Notes: a model not told the origin generated them from the sequence alone. A stretch of 64,000 nucleotides of DNA from Mucilaginibacter celer (GCF_003576455.2 NZ_CP032869.1:1426001-1490000); one strand, 5' to 3'; counted from the stretch's first letter, positions 19,668-29,412 are shown. Numbers and translations: made by a program.

Positions 19668-20273
19668 ATGAAAAAAACAATTTTACTTTCTTTTGCAATT
19701 ATGCTGTTATCTGTGGGCATCAGCCGGGCTCAGGTAATTCCAAGTTTCTCTTTCGGTTTGAAAGGCGGTTTAAACTATTCAACCTTCCCATCTAACGGTA
19801 TTTTTAATAATGATAACAAAGCAGGCTACCAGGCGGGTGCATGGGCAAGGATTGGTGGGTTAGGCTTTATTTTTCAGCCGGAGTTATACGTTACAGGGAA
19901 AAATGTAACTGTTAAAACAGATGACGGAATGGGTACCGCAAAGGCAAATTTTACAAGCGTTGATGTACCTTTATTGTTGGGCGGTAAGGTAGGCGCTTTG
20001 GGGATTGGAGGCAGATTTTACGGAGGGCCAGTATTGTCATTCACTGTTAACAAAGATCAAAGCCTATCAGGTGCTACAGCCGAAGCAGCCCGTTTAAAAT
20101 ATAAAGATGCCAACTACGCTTTACAGGTAGGTGCGGGTATCGATATCAGCAGCCTTTCTATCGATTTGCGTTACGAAGGTGGTTTAAATAAAATTGCTTA
20201 TGGCAATGATAACTCGCATACCCGTGTAAGCTTATTCAGCTTGGCGGTGGCTTATAAACTGTTCTCGTTGTAA
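19668..20273 (+). CDS. Outer membrane beta-barrel (PorT-like) protein (201 aa)
   Basis: The ATG at 19668 gives a signal peptide (MKKTILLSFAIMLLSVGISRAQ), while an in-frame upstream start would add 11 residues in front of it. The mature part has alternating hydrophobic/polar strands and glycines (FGLKGGLNYSTFP; LSIDLRYEGGLNKI) with an aromatic C-terminus (AYKLFSL), typical of small 8-stranded Bacteroidota barrels of the PorT/OmpW-like type. It has its own hairpin upstream and terminator downstream, so it is a separate unit. Function unknown. Confidence 0.85.
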   Translation: MKKTILLSFAIMLLSVGISRAQVIPSFSFGLKGGLNYSTFPSNGIFNNDNKAGYQAGAWARIGGLGFIFQPELYVTGKNVTVKTDDGMGTAKANFTSVDVPLLLGGKVGALGIGGRFYGGPVLSFTVNKDQSLSGATAEAARLKYKDANYALQVGAGIDISSLSIDLRYEGGLNKIAYGNDNSHTRVSLFSLAVAYKLFSL

Positions 20274-20297
20274 GATTTTAGTTTTATACGATATGGA

Positions 20298-20328
20298 AAA
20301 GACCAGCCGTTGAGGTTGGTCTTTTTTT
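20298..20328 (+). terminator. Rho-independent terminator after the beta-barrel gene
   Basis: Stem AAAGACCAGCC with GGTTGGTCTTT (one G-T pair), 5-base loop, and a run of seven T. Confidence 0.9.
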
Positions 20329-20389
20329 GTTTGATGTGATTTAAGTACGCAAAGGCGAAGAAGCGTAAAGAAGTTTAACTATTTAACCA

Positions 20390-20498
20390 CTTGCGCTCGT
20401 TTCCAAACGAGTGCTTAAAATGGGTTTACGTTTGTAACGTAAACGCGGGTGATGCAATCGCCAACCCACATTAAGCACTCGTTAAAAACGAGCGCAAG
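20390..20498. repeat. Four-hairpin palindromic element, copy 1
   Basis: Outer arms 20390-20418 and 20471-20498 are near-complementary, and each arm is itself a hairpin (GCGCTCGTTT / AAACGAGTGC). Two smaller hairpins lie between: TTTACGTTTGTAACGTAAA and GGTGATGCAATCGCC. The element is the inverted counterpart of 54675-54781, with compensatory changes in the inner stems. It lies in a gene-free spacer. No transposase is nearby. Confidence 0.85.
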
Positions 20499-20546
20499 AA
20501 CGCCTTTGAAGATTATACGACATTGAGCGGGGGAGGCCTGTCAACC

Positions 20547-20602
20547 CTGAGCCTGTCGAAGGATCGCGCAGAGGCCTGCCCACCATGCTTCGACGGGCTC
20601 AG
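20547..20602. repeat. Dispersed-type inverted repeat (CTGAGCCTGTCGAAG)
   Basis: 15-base arms 20547-20561 and 20588-20602 pair with one mismatch. The words GAGCCTGTCGAAG and CTTCGACGGGCTCAG are familiar intergenic repeat words in Bacteroidota. It is part of the repeat-filled gap 20329-20831, which contains no credible gene. Confidence 0.7.
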
Positions 20603-20664
20603 CATGACCCCCATTTTTATTAAGCTATGGGCAACATGTTACCCATGATATGTTAAAAACACGT

Positions 20665-20749
20665 TGTCATGCTGAGGCACGAAGCATCTTCTACAATAAG
20701 CATAGCGGCTATACAGGGCGAAGAAGATCCTTCGTTTCTCAGGATGACA
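20665..20749. repeat. Dispersed-type inverted repeat (TGTCATGCTGAGG)
   Basis: 28-base arms 20665-20692 and 20722-20749 pair at 24 of 28 positions. This is the familiar TGTCATGCTGAG..CACGAAGCATCTTCT intergenic palindrome type. It lies between the convergent ends of the beta-barrel gene and the alpha-2-macroglobulin gene. Confidence 0.8.
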
Positions 20750-20831
20750 GGGATAAATATCATATCTCCTTCAGAGACAATTGCTTTCACTTACTCATCA
20801 GCATGACTTGTATCATTTATAATGCGCTAAC

Positions 20832-23800
20832 CTACTTCACCACCTCAACCCATTGCCCTTTCAACAACCCGCTGATCTGGTTATTATACATCGCCTCGCA
20901 ATACACTGCCGGCAGGTAATACTTTCCGGTATAGGCCGCATTCAGCATTACATAAAACGTTGATTCCTGTCCCTCGTATAAACCAAAATAAGTATTCACC
21001 CTATCGTCGCGGATATCCCGATAATTAGATGCCGACGATTTGAACGCCTCGTCGTTAAGCATCCGGCTGTTCAGGATCTCCCAGCCTGATGGGAAGATCT
21101 GGGTAAGCGCCAGGTTTTCGTACCTGCCGCGTTTGCCCGGATTTTTTACGTTTACCTGGGCCACAAAATCGGTACCTTGTTTTAAGGTTGACGGATCAAT
21201 CGGTTTGCCGTTCAGCGTAAAATAGCCCACGCGCAACTCCAACACATCCGGATTGATGTTGGTAGTTACATCCTGGCCTGATGAAGGTTGACCTTTTTGT
21301 ATTAACCTGATATATAGTTTGTTACTGCTGCTGTTTTTTAGGTAGATATTACCGCCGTTTGCGCCAAGGGCACCTTGCCATACGCAGGAGCTGCTGCTGA
21401 TGTTCCCTTTTGCACTACCCGATTGATAGCTGAATTGCATTTTGCCCGACGGCTTGTTCTGCCCGTAAAACTGGGCCAGCGCCATCAGCGAGTAGGCGGT
21501 GGTTTGGGTGCTATACCAATCATCCTGCGATAAGCGGGCTGCAACGGTGTTAACCTGGTCTGCTGCTTTTTGTTTCCGGCCAAGCAGGTTTAGGGTTTCC
21601 AGTATCATACTCTCGTCCCTCAAATCTGAGCCGAAAGTGCCCCACAGGCTGTTGTATGGTTTAACCGTGGTTGGCAATCCTGCTATCATTTGCAAGCCAA
21701 CTTCGGGTTTGCCTGCAAGTTTGTAGGCGGCGGCCAACTGCCATTTGGCGGCATCGCTCAGCAACGGAAACTCGCGCAGGCGGTTCATAGCACCCAGTTC
21801 GGCCGAGTTGGCTAAGGCGAGCAGGTATAAACGGTAGGCCTGTGTCAAATCATCTTCGTAATAGTAAGGTTCTTTGCGTGGTACCCAGTTTTGTGCACGT
21901 TGTTTCTGGAATTTTTTCCAGCGGTCAATAAAACCAAGCGGCATGCTGTAGCCCCTGCTTTGCGCAACCAACATAAAATGGCCTGCGTAGTTGGTGCCCC
22001 ATTCGTTTGGTTCGCCTTCATCCGGCCAGTAGCTTAAACCGCCGCCCTGTACCTGGAAGCCGTTAAGCCTGTTAATGGTGGCCTTGATGTTCCGGTCAAT
22101 CTCGCCGCGTTGTTTTGGCGACAGATCGAGCAACTGGTTTAAATACAGTTGCGGGAATGCCGATGATGTGGTTTGTTCCACACAACCATGTGGGTATTCG
22201 ATCAGGTAATCCAACCGTTTTGATAAGTTCAGCGGCGGGATATAGGCAACCTCCAAAGTGTTTTTATTGGTACCGTTGATACCAACAGGCTGATATGCTG
22301 TATTCCAGATCTCGCCCGGGGCCAGTTCTTTTTGAATGATGCGGGTAATTGGCGGGTTGGGGTTGCGCACATTAAGCTCAACGTCATAAGCCGCCGTTTC
22401 CGATCCGCTTTTGGCAATTATTTTCACTTTGCCTACGCCAACAAAATCTTTCACATTCAAATCAAAGGTTACCATCTGGTCGCCCGGTTTGTCGAAGGTC
22501 AACGTTTTTTGATTATTGCCGCTTAGGTTGCTGAAGGCGTTGCTTTGCACCTGTATGCTCACGTTTTTGATATTGCTTTCCATCGCGAACACCGTAACCG
22601 GAAGCTGGATACTCTCCGACGGGCCAAGCACCCGCGGTAGGGTAGCCAATATCATCAAAGGTTTTTTAACGGCAACAGCCTTTTCGGCAACACCATAAGC
22701 ACCGTTATGGCCAGCCACTACCATTGCCTTAACCGAACCGATGTATTGCGGTAAGGTAAAGCGCTGGGTTTGCGTTTCGCCGGCATTAAGGTGAAATGGC
22801 CCCAGGAATTTTACAACCGGCTTAAAGCGATTTACCTGCACGTTTTTATTGTTACCCAGATTACCGTCGCCGCCGATGCTTAAAATGCGCTCCAGGCCAC
22901 CGCCAAAAGCGCCGATCACATAATCAAACAGGTCCCAGGTTTTTACGCCTAAAGCTTCATGGGCGTAGAAGGCATCGTGCGGATCTGGCGTTTTGTAATT
23001 GGTGAGATCGAGCAAACCTTCATCAACAATGGCAACGGTATAGGTCATTTCCTTGCCCGATGCTTCGGAAACGGTAATGGCCGATTGCGTTTCTGGCCTG
23101 ATCTTATCAGGCATGCTAATGACCGGTTTCAGGATGGTTTCGGGATTTTCTACCGTTAACGGTATAGCACCATACATGCGGATAGGCAAATCGTTCAGCG
23201 TTTGTGAATGGCGTTGCAGCAGCGTAACGTTTACAAAAACATTGGGCGCCATGTTTTCATCTACCGTAAAAGTGTATTGTGTTTGCGCTTTTTTAGTATC
23301 TATCCAGGCTGTTTTTAAAACCTTGCTGCCGTTTTCAAAACTGATCAGCGCGCGTCCGTTCTCGCCGGTTGGGATGGTTAAAGTAGCTTCATCGCCAACC
23401 TTGTAAGTTTGCTTATCCGAAGTGAACGACAGCATTGCTGCCTCGGTTGGATTGGTTGACTGCAGTCTTTCCGACCAGTTTGGCCAATCAACATAAATAA
23501 TTTTGCCGGTTGAGTGGCCGGTTTGTTCGTCCTTTACCTTGATAAGATAGCGGCCCCAGTTGGCTTTATCAATCCGCAGCTTCCATTTGCCGGCACCGTT
23601 GGTTAGCCTAACGGTTTCGGTGCGGATCAGTTTGTTGTATTTATCCTGGGTAAAGTTGCTCATTTCATCGCCGGTTTCATCCCACCACCAGCGCCATTGC
23701 ACTTTGTATAGCTCAACCTGTACATTGCGGCTACCGGGCAGGGCTTTGCCGTTCACGTCAACATCGGCTATGTCAATCATGTGGTCTTTATCGGTAACCA

Positions 23801-26444
23801 GCATGCCCGACATATCGCTGCCTTTAGGTGTTTTAATACCCACATAAGCCGGGTAAACATTGTAAGGCATACTTACCTGGTTAATGCTGAAATTACCGCC
23901 CGGTTCAAATACTTTTATCAAAAAGTTGGCCCGCAGTTGCCCCGGGGCCTGCTTCTCTACATTTACATTAGCATCCACATCGGCGGTGCCGATTTCGTTC
24001 AGCCTGCCGTCAAAAATGGTTTGGATTTGGGTGTTGAAGGCGAGGGTTGGATCGTCAAACACATAATCTTCATAATGTTTAAACGAGGTGTTTTGAGCCG
24101 ATAAAAAGGCATCAACCTTGGCTTTAAGGTTTTGTGCCGCCCCGCCAAATAACCATTGTGCACTCAGTTTGCCATTGGCATTGTTGCCCTTGGTTAACTC
24201 GGCCGCCCCGCCGAACGACAGGTTAAGCTTTAACCGGTTTGGCATAATGGTTTCCACCTTGATGCTTTTGCTAAAAATAGCGCCGCCAACTTTTACAGTA
24301 GCCGTCCAGTTGCCGGTAGGGGATGAGGTTTCTGTACCGGTATGGAAGCTGTAAAAACCATCCAAAGCTTTAGTTTGGGTAATGCGCCTGTAAAGCTTGC
24401 CATTAGGATCATACAATTCAAACTCGACCGGATGATCTGGCGGGAGGGTTTTTTGTTTATCCTCTAAAATAAATGAGGTATAGATAGAATCGCCGGGGCG
24501 CCAAACGCCACGCTCGGCATACAGAAAACCTTTCAACCCGTTTTGTACTTCCTCGCCGCCAACGTTAAAGCGCGATAGCGGGAGCGAACTGCCATCATCC
24601 AGTTTGAGATAACCGCGCTGTGCGCCTTTTTTGGCTACCAGCAGGTAAGGTTTGCGTTTCAGGTCAAATTTTATCAGTCCATCGCCATCTGTGGTGTTTT
24701 TGTAAATCACCTGTTTTTGATAATCCAGTATTTCCACATCCACCTTATCCATCGGTTCGGCGGTTAAAATATCGGTTACGGCTACCAGCATGCTGTTGTC
24801 GTTGCCGCGTTTGGCTATCAGGCCGATGTTGGAGGCAATGATGTTGCGGGTAGCCCAGCGATGCTTATTGTAGTACGATGGGGTACAGGCATCGTCACGG
24901 TCTTGCCAGTTGAAACCCTCGGTATAGTAATTGTCGTACTTTTGCCAAAACTCGTCGTCTTCATCGCTCACCTGCGAGCGGTTGTTGCTGTAATCGTAAT
25001 CATAGCCCCCGTCTTCCTCATCTACCTCCTCGCCGTTATCGTTACGCGCCTTACCGCTATGGAGCTTACAATTAAATAAAGAGTATGATTGCCTGAAACC
25101 AATAATCACCCGGTAAATGGCACCCGGCTCGGTGCGCACCATCTGGTCGATATCCAGCATAAAACGGTTCTTTTTGGTAAGGTCGAGGCCTTTATCCACA
25201 TCCAGGCGGATGGTTTTTTGCACGATAGGCCTTGCAACCTGCCTTAGTTCGGTGCTGCCATCAAAGCCGTTGCTTTGAAAATACTGAGGTACGTTATTTT
25301 CAAAAATTTTGATAATGGTAACATCCACAGCATTAAGGTTAACGGCTTCAAACGGCATAGTGATCTTGCCCGAATCAGGTAAAATCACGCCTTTGCCGGG
25401 GATATTTACCGCAGGCAGGCGGTTTTCAAAAAACACATTACCGGTGTAGCCTTTGGTGATACGTTTTCCCTGGATGTTTTTAATCCCTTCGTGTACAAAT
25501 ACGCTGTAATTACCCTGCATACGTTCGGCAGCGTAAACCTTAACAAGGCTGCCGTCGATGCTGTAAGCCGGATCGGCAACGTTGTTAATGCCTATCAGCC
25601 CGTTAAGTTCCTGCCCAACCATAATATTATCCGAAAACTGAACTTCAACATACTGGTCGTTTTCTTGCACAGCCCGGATGTTCAGCACTTTAAAATCGCC
25701 TATGGCAGGCACATCGAAGTTTTGGGTGCCTTTTTTATCCACGCCAATGCTGCTGCCGTCCCAGTTTACAGTAAGTGGATTGGCTTTGCCGGCCAGCCTG
25801 GTGAGGCCGGTGATGGTAAAGTGATGGTTTTTATGAGCTGCATCATGTTCCCAGTTAATTTTTACCGGCGAGGCATAATTTAGTGAGATGATCTTGTCTA
25901 CCTCTGCCGGCGTTTCGCCATCGGCAGTTTGTATATCGCCGGTAAGCTTCATTTCGGTGGTAGAGGTATTGCTTGCGGTTTGCTGGCCGATAAATGAAAC
26001 GGTAAAATCGGGTTGAATAACCTGGAAACTGAACTTAAAATGTTCAAAATGGCTGGGCACGTCAATCAGCTTGCTCAGCTTAAAATCGGCAGTATAATTT
26101 GTTCCGGCCTCGAGTTTTTCATCCGGGCGGAATTCGATGGTGCGGGTATCAACCCAAAAAGCCTTCCCCTTTACTGATGGTGAGAAATTAAAGATCTCAT
26201 CCCGGATCTCTTCATCCTGCCGGTGTGTTACCTGCACATCGCTGGCAAGCTTTATAATAATGGGACTGTGTTTAGAGACAACACCTGTGGTGTACGACTC
26301 GATATACTTGCTGAAAGCTGGATCGACAAGGGTTTTCCTATGACCCGCAAAAACGAGGTATACGATAAGTGAAGCTAATGCAACAGTTGAAATTACGGTA
26401 ATTAAGGTGCGGCGTTTGCGGAATTGACTGTATCCGTTTTCCAT
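20832..26444 (-). CDS. Alpha-2-macroglobulin-like protein with thioester motif (1870 aa)
   Basis: Very large secreted or inner-membrane-anchored protein: N-terminal hydrophobic segment at about residues 14-34 (LITVISTVALASLIVYLVF) without a lipobox Cys, then serial macroglobulin-like beta domains. The A2M core has GYRSFQ-type spacing (GVWRPGDSIYTSF near residue 640) and the thioester CVEQ at residues 1421-1424 in YPHGCVEQTTS, followed by alpha/alpha-barrel repeats. Bacterial A2Ms trap foreign proteases in the periplasm. No penicillin-binding protein 1C gene (a frequent partner) is adjacent. A 16-bp hairpin lies just upstream of the ATG. Confidence 0.93.
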   Translation of the reverse strand: MENGYSQFRKRRTLITVISTVALASLIVYLVFAGHRKTLVDPAFSKYIESYTTGVVSKHSPIIIKLASDVQVTHRQDEEIRDEIFNFSPSVKGKAFWVDTRTIEFRPDEKLEAGTNYTADFKLSKLIDVPSHFEHFKFSFQVIQPDFTVSFIGQQTASNTSTTEMKLTGDIQTADGETPAEVDKIISLNYASPVKINWEHDAAHKNHHFTITGLTRLAGKANPLTVNWDGSSIGVDKKGTQNFDVPAIGDFKVLNIRAVQENDQYVEVQFSDNIMVGQELNGLIGINNVADPAYSIDGSLVKVYAAERMQGNYSVFVHEGIKNIQGKRITKGYTGNVFFENRLPAVNIPGKGVILPDSGKITMPFEAVNLNAVDVTIIKIFENNVPQYFQSNGFDGSTELRQVARPIVQKTIRLDVDKGLDLTKKNRFMLDIDQMVRTEPGAIYRVIIGFRQSYSLFNCKLHSGKARNDNGEEVDEEDGGYDYDYSNNRSQVSDEDDEFWQKYDNYYTEGFNWQDRDDACTPSYYNKHRWATRNIIASNIGLIAKRGNDNSMLVAVTDILTAEPMDKVDVEILDYQKQVIYKNTTDGDGLIKFDLKRKPYLLVAKKGAQRGYLKLDDGSSLPLSRFNVGGEEVQNGLKGFLYAERGVWRPGDSIYTSFILEDKQKTLPPDHPVEFELYDPNGKLYRRITQTKALDGFYSFHTGTETSSPTGNWTATVKVGGAIFSKSIKVETIMPNRLKLNLSFGGAAELTKGNNANGKLSAQWLFGGAAQNLKAKVDAFLSAQNTSFKHYEDYVFDDPTLAFNTQIQTIFDGRLNEIGTADVDANVNVEKQAPGQLRANFLIKVFEPGGNFSINQVSMPYNVYPAYVGIKTPKGSDMSGMLVTDKDHMIDIADVDVNGKALPGSRNVQVELYKVQWRWWWDETGDEMSNFTQDKYNKLIRTETVRLTNGAGKWKLRIDKANWGRYLIKVKDEQTGHSTGKIIYVDWPNWSERLQSTNPTEAAMLSFTSDKQTYKVGDEATLTIPTGENGRALISFENGSKVLKTAWIDTKKAQTQYTFTVDENMAPNVFVNVTLLQRHSQTLNDLPIRMYGAIPLTVENPETILKPVISMPDKIRPETQSAITVSEASGKEMTYTVAIVDEGLLDLTNYKTPDPHDAFYAHEALGVKTWDLFDYVIGAFGGGLERILSIGGDGNLGNNKNVQVNRFKPVVKFLGPFHLNAGETQTQRFTLPQYIGSVKAMVVAGHNGAYGVAEKAVAVKKPLMILATLPRVLGPSESIQLPVTVFAMESNIKNVSIQVQSNAFSNLSGNNQKTLTFDKPGDQMVTFDLNVKDFVGVGKVKIIAKSGSETAAYDVELNVRNPNPPITRIIQKELAPGEIWNTAYQPVGINGTNKNTLEVAYIPPLNLSKRLDYLIEYPHGCVEQTTSSAFPQLYLNQLLDLSPKQRGEIDRNIKATINRLNGFQVQGGGLSYWPDEGEPNEWGTNYAGHFMLVAQSRGYSMPLGFIDRWKKFQKQRAQNWVPRKEPYYYEDDLTQAYRLYLLALANSAELGAMNRLREFPLLSDAAKWQLAAAYKLAGKPEVGLQMIAGLPTTVKPYNSLWGTFGSDLRDESMILETLNLLGRKQKAADQVNTVAARLSQDDWYSTQTTAYSLMALAQFYGQNKPSGKMQFSYQSGSAKGNISSSSCVWQGALGANGGNIYLKNSSSNKLYIRLIQKGQPSSGQDVTTNINPDVLELRVGYFTLNGKPIDPSTLKQGTDFVAQVNVKNPGKRGRYENLALTQIFPSGWEILNSRMLNDEAFKSSASNYRDIRDDRVNTYFGLYEGQESTFYVMLNAAYTGKYYLPAVYCEAMYNNQISGLLKGQWVEVVK

Positions 26445-26451
26445 GGGTTAG

Positions 26452-26499
26452 GCTTATTTATTGTCATGAAAATTAGACAATTTATGACAATAAATAAGC
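26452..26499 (-). promoter_or_regulatory. Perfect 16-bp hairpin directly upstream of the A2M start codon
   Basis: Arms 26452-26467 and 26484-26499 are exact reverse complements (GCTTATTTATTGTCAT) with a 16-base loop. The near arm ends 7 bases before the ATG at 26444, where a ribosome-binding site would lie. There is no T tract in the minus-strand direction, so it is less likely a terminator; translational control or mRNA processing is inference. Confidence 0.6.
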
Positions 26500-26510
26500 T
26501 TTGCCGAAAA

Positions 26511-26915
26511 TTATTTTATCATCACCCCGGGCTTGTTTAAAACCGGAATTTTGATAAAATTCATCTCTACGATGCTCTCAGGCAGGAAAATGAATTTTTT
26601 GTCGAAGATCTCTTTACCTATGTAATAGCTTACCCAATATTCATTATTTAAGCCAAAAGTTTGCTCATCAATAGGTTCGATAAGCTTATAGGCATTCCCT
26701 TCAACAGCGGGCATCATGTGGCGCAGGGTTGAGGTTTTTACCTGCTGGCCATGCTGTTCACCATAGCCTTTGGAGGTAATAAGCACATTTTCGATAGGCT
26801 CATTTTTTAGGTTGATGAGGTACACATACCATACCTTACTTTCCACACTCTCACTTTCCAGTGCTACCGCTACTGCGATATCCTTTACATCATTTTCGGG
26901 CAGGTCTTTTTTCAT
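26511..26915 (-). CDS. Conserved-looking hypothetical protein (134 aa)
   Basis: No signal peptide or membrane segment; predicted soluble and beta-rich (WYVYLINLKNEPIENVLITSKGYG; WVSYYIGKEIFDKKFIFLPESI). I recognise the general look of small phenylalanine- and tyrosine-containing proteins found beside topA in Bacteroidota but cannot name a family. Codon use is like its neighbours, ATG at 26915 is the only reasonable start, and it is co-oriented with topA upstream and the A2M gene 66 bases downstream. Confidence 0.75.
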   Translation of the reverse strand: MKKDLPENDVKDIAVAVALESESVESKVWYVYLINLKNEPIENVLITSKGYGEQHGQQVKTSTLRHMMPAVEGNAYKLIEPIDEQTFGLNNEYWVSYYIGKEIFDKKFIFLPESIVEMNFIKIPVLNKPGVMIK

Positions 26916-26921
26916 TAGTTT

Positions 26922-27018
26922 GGTTGATTATAAATGGTGAGTGGTTGATTAAGTTGATTGAGTGAGTGGTTCTGCTTTTTAAAAACCATTAACCTAATCA
27001 ACCCAATCAACCAATCAC
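26922..27018. repeat. GGTTGATT-word spacer with inverted partner
   Basis: GGTTGATT/AAGTTGATTG words at 26922-26970 face AATCAACC/CCAATCAACC words at about 26991-27017, forming an imperfect hairpin between the topA stop and the next gene. It follows the same design as the permease spacers (a short word array followed by its reverse complement) with an unrelated word. Confidence 0.75.
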
Positions 27019-29412
27019 TTACTTCTTCTTAGCCGGTGCCTTTTTCTTGGCAGGAGCCTTCGCTGCGGCTGGTTTGGCTGCTGCCGCGGTTTTGCCGAAG
27101 CGGCCTTTTTTAGCATCCTTAGGAGTGGCATCAGCTAAAGCTTTACATTCTTCGTAAGTAAGCGTTTTGGGGTCTTTATCCTTTGGTATCTTAACGTTCA
27201 GCTTACCAAATTCAATATATGGTCCCCAGCGGCCGTTCAGTACTTTAACATCTGGATCTTCATCAAAAGCTTTAATGAGCTTTTCGGCATCTTTTTTACG
27301 TTTGGCTTCAATCAGTTCGATGGCCTGCTGCTCGGTTACATCATGCGGGTCGATCTCTTTTGGCAGGGACACAAAAGCGCTGTTATGGCTGATGTACGGG
27401 CCAAAACGGCCGATGGCCACTTTCATTACCTTGCCTTCGTACTCCCCAACCACTTTTGGTAGTTTAAATAGTTCGAGGGCTTCTTCCAGCGAGATGGTTT
27501 CGATACTTTGCCCGCTGCGTAAACTTGCATAAAGTGGTTTTTCTTCATTCTCATCAGAAGCGCTTTCGCCTACCTGAACAAAGGGCCCGAACCTGCCTAT
27601 ACGTACCGAAACCTTCTTGCCATTTTCGGGGTGAATGCCTAATTCGCGCTCACCGGTGGCTTTATCGGCTTTTTCGATAGTGCTTTCAACTTCTTTATGG
27701 AAGGGGTTATAAAAATCGTGGAGCATATCAGTCCACTCTTTCATGCCCTGGGCTATCTCGTCAAATTGTTTTTCAACGCTGGCCGTGAAGTTAAAATCAA
27801 CAATATCTTTAAAGTATTGTACCAAAAAATCGTTTACCACAGCGCCAATATCGGTAGGGAAAAGCTTACCGCGCTCGGCACCGGTATTTTCGGTACGGGT
27901 TTCTTTAACAATTTCGCCAGCTTTCAGCGTCATTACCCTAAAATTGCGCTGTTTACCCTCACGCTCTTCTTTAACCACGTACCCACGGTTTTGAACCGTT
28001 GAAATGGTAGGAGCGTAGGTAGACGGGCGACCGATACCCAGCTCTTCCAGCTTTTTTACCAAACTTGCCTCGGTATAGCGGGCAGGCGGGCGCGAAAAAC
28101 GTTCGGTAGCCGATATTTCCTGCAAGGCGAGGCGCTGGCCCTGGGTTAGGGGAGGGAGCATGGTATTTTCACCGTCTTGCTGTGTATCGTCCTCATCATC
28201 GTTCGATTCGAGGTACACTTTCAGGAAGCCATCAAATTTCATCACTTCACCATTGGCAACCAAATCTTCACTGCGTGTTGAGATGCTGATTTTTGCGGTG
28301 GTTTTCTCAAACTGTGCTTCACTCATCTGCGAAGCGATGGCCCGCTTCCAGATCAGTTCGTACAGGCGTTTCTCGGCCGATTCGCCGTCGATAGTATGGT
28401 TGTTAAAATACGTAGGCCTGATTGCTTCGTGAGCTTCCTGGGCGCTTGCATTTTTGGTTTTATATCTTCTTTGCTGATGATATTTTTCGCCGTAGGCGGA
28501 TACAATCTCGCTGGCGGCCGAATTTAAGGCAAGCTCCGACAGGTTTACCGAGTCGGTACGCATATAGGTGATATAACCGGATTCGTACAAACGCTGCGCT
28601 ACCTGCATGGTACGTGCAACCGAATAGCCAAGTTTGCGGCTGGCTTCCTGTTGCAGGGTTGAGGTAGTGAACGGCGCAGCCGGTGAGCGTTTTGTTGGGC
28701 GGGTATCTAACGATTTTACATCGAAATTGGCCGCTATGCAATCCTGCAAAAACTTTTCGGCATCTTCCTGTTTGGTAAAACGTTCGGGCAACTCGGCTTT
28801 AAAAGCCTCTTTGCCTTTACCAAATATGGCTACAATTTTAAATGCCGCTTCCGATTTAAATTTATTGATCTCGCGCTCCCTGTCAACTATCAAACGTACC
28901 GCTACCGATTGTACACGGCCGGCAGATAGTGATGGTTTAACCTTTTTCCATAAAACGGGCGAAAGCTCAAAACCCACCAGCCTGTCTAAAACACGGCGGG
29001 CCTGCTGGGCATTAACCAGGTTGTAATCTATTTTGCGCGGGGTATCTATCGCTTTTAAAATGGCCGGTTTGGTGATCTCATGAAAAACGATGCGTTTGGT
29101 GCTTACCTCTTTCAGATCAAGAGTTTCGTATAAATGCCACGAAATGGCCTCTCCCTCGCGGTCCTCATCGGATGCGAGCCAAACCATCTCGGCTTCCTTA
29201 GCTAACTTCTTTAATTCGCTTACTACCTGCTTCTTATCGGCAGGTACCTCGTACTTTTGTTTAAAGTTATTAGCTATGTCTATAGCGTCTTCCGATTTAA
29301 CCAGATCGCGGATATGCCCGTAGCTCGACTTTACCGTAAAGTCTTTACCAAGATACCCTTCAATGGTCTTCGCTTTCGCCGGTGATTCAACTATAAGTAA
29401 GTTTTTGGCCAT
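27019..29412 (-). CDS. topA: DNA topoisomerase I (797 aa)
   Basis: Type IA topoisomerase relaxing negative supercoils. TOPRIM domain at residues 1-115 (ESPAKAKT at 9-16; SDEDREGEAI at 81-90), catalytic tyrosine Tyr283 in ITYMRTD, and the SAGRVQSVAVRLIVDRE segment at 163-180. The C-terminus carries three repeats of the form GRFGPFVQVG / GRFGPYISHN / GRWGPYIEFG (about residues 605-750) instead of Cys4 zinc fingers, and ends in an Ala/Lys-rich tail (AAKAPAKKKAPAKKK), presumably a DNA-binding extension. Co-oriented with mnmA, 241 bases upstream. Confidence 0.98.
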   Translation of the reverse strand: MAKNLLIVESPAKAKTIEGYLGKDFTVKSSYGHIRDLVKSEDAIDIANNFKQKYEVPADKKQVVSELKKLAKEAEMVWLASDEDREGEAISWHLYETLDLKEVSTKRIVFHEITKPAILKAIDTPRKIDYNLVNAQQARRVLDRLVGFELSPVLWKKVKPSLSAGRVQSVAVRLIVDREREINKFKSEAAFKIVAIFGKGKEAFKAELPERFTKQEDAEKFLQDCIAANFDVKSLDTRPTKRSPAAPFTTSTLQQEASRKLGYSVARTMQVAQRLYESGYITYMRTDSVNLSELALNSAASEIVSAYGEKYHQQRRYKTKNASAQEAHEAIRPTYFNNHTIDGESAEKRLYELIWKRAIASQMSEAQFEKTTAKISISTRSEDLVANGEVMKFDGFLKVYLESNDDEDDTQQDGENTMLPPLTQGQRLALQEISATERFSRPPARYTEASLVKKLEELGIGRPSTYAPTISTVQNRGYVVKEEREGKQRNFRVMTLKAGEIVKETRTENTGAERGKLFPTDIGAVVNDFLVQYFKDIVDFNFTASVEKQFDEIAQGMKEWTDMLHDFYNPFHKEVESTIEKADKATGERELGIHPENGKKVSVRIGRFGPFVQVGESASDENEEKPLYASLRSGQSIETISLEEALELFKLPKVVGEYEGKVMKVAIGRFGPYISHNSAFVSLPKEIDPHDVTEQQAIELIEAKRKKDAEKLIKAFDEDPDVKVLNGRWGPYIEFGKLNVKIPKDKDPKTLTYEECKALADATPKDAKKGRFGKTAAAAKPAAAKAPAKKKAPAKKK

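Noticed and set aside
25491..25883. 130-codon ORF on the plus strand inside the A2M gene
   Set aside because: Opposite-strand shadow of a confidently coding gene; no start context or recognisable domain.
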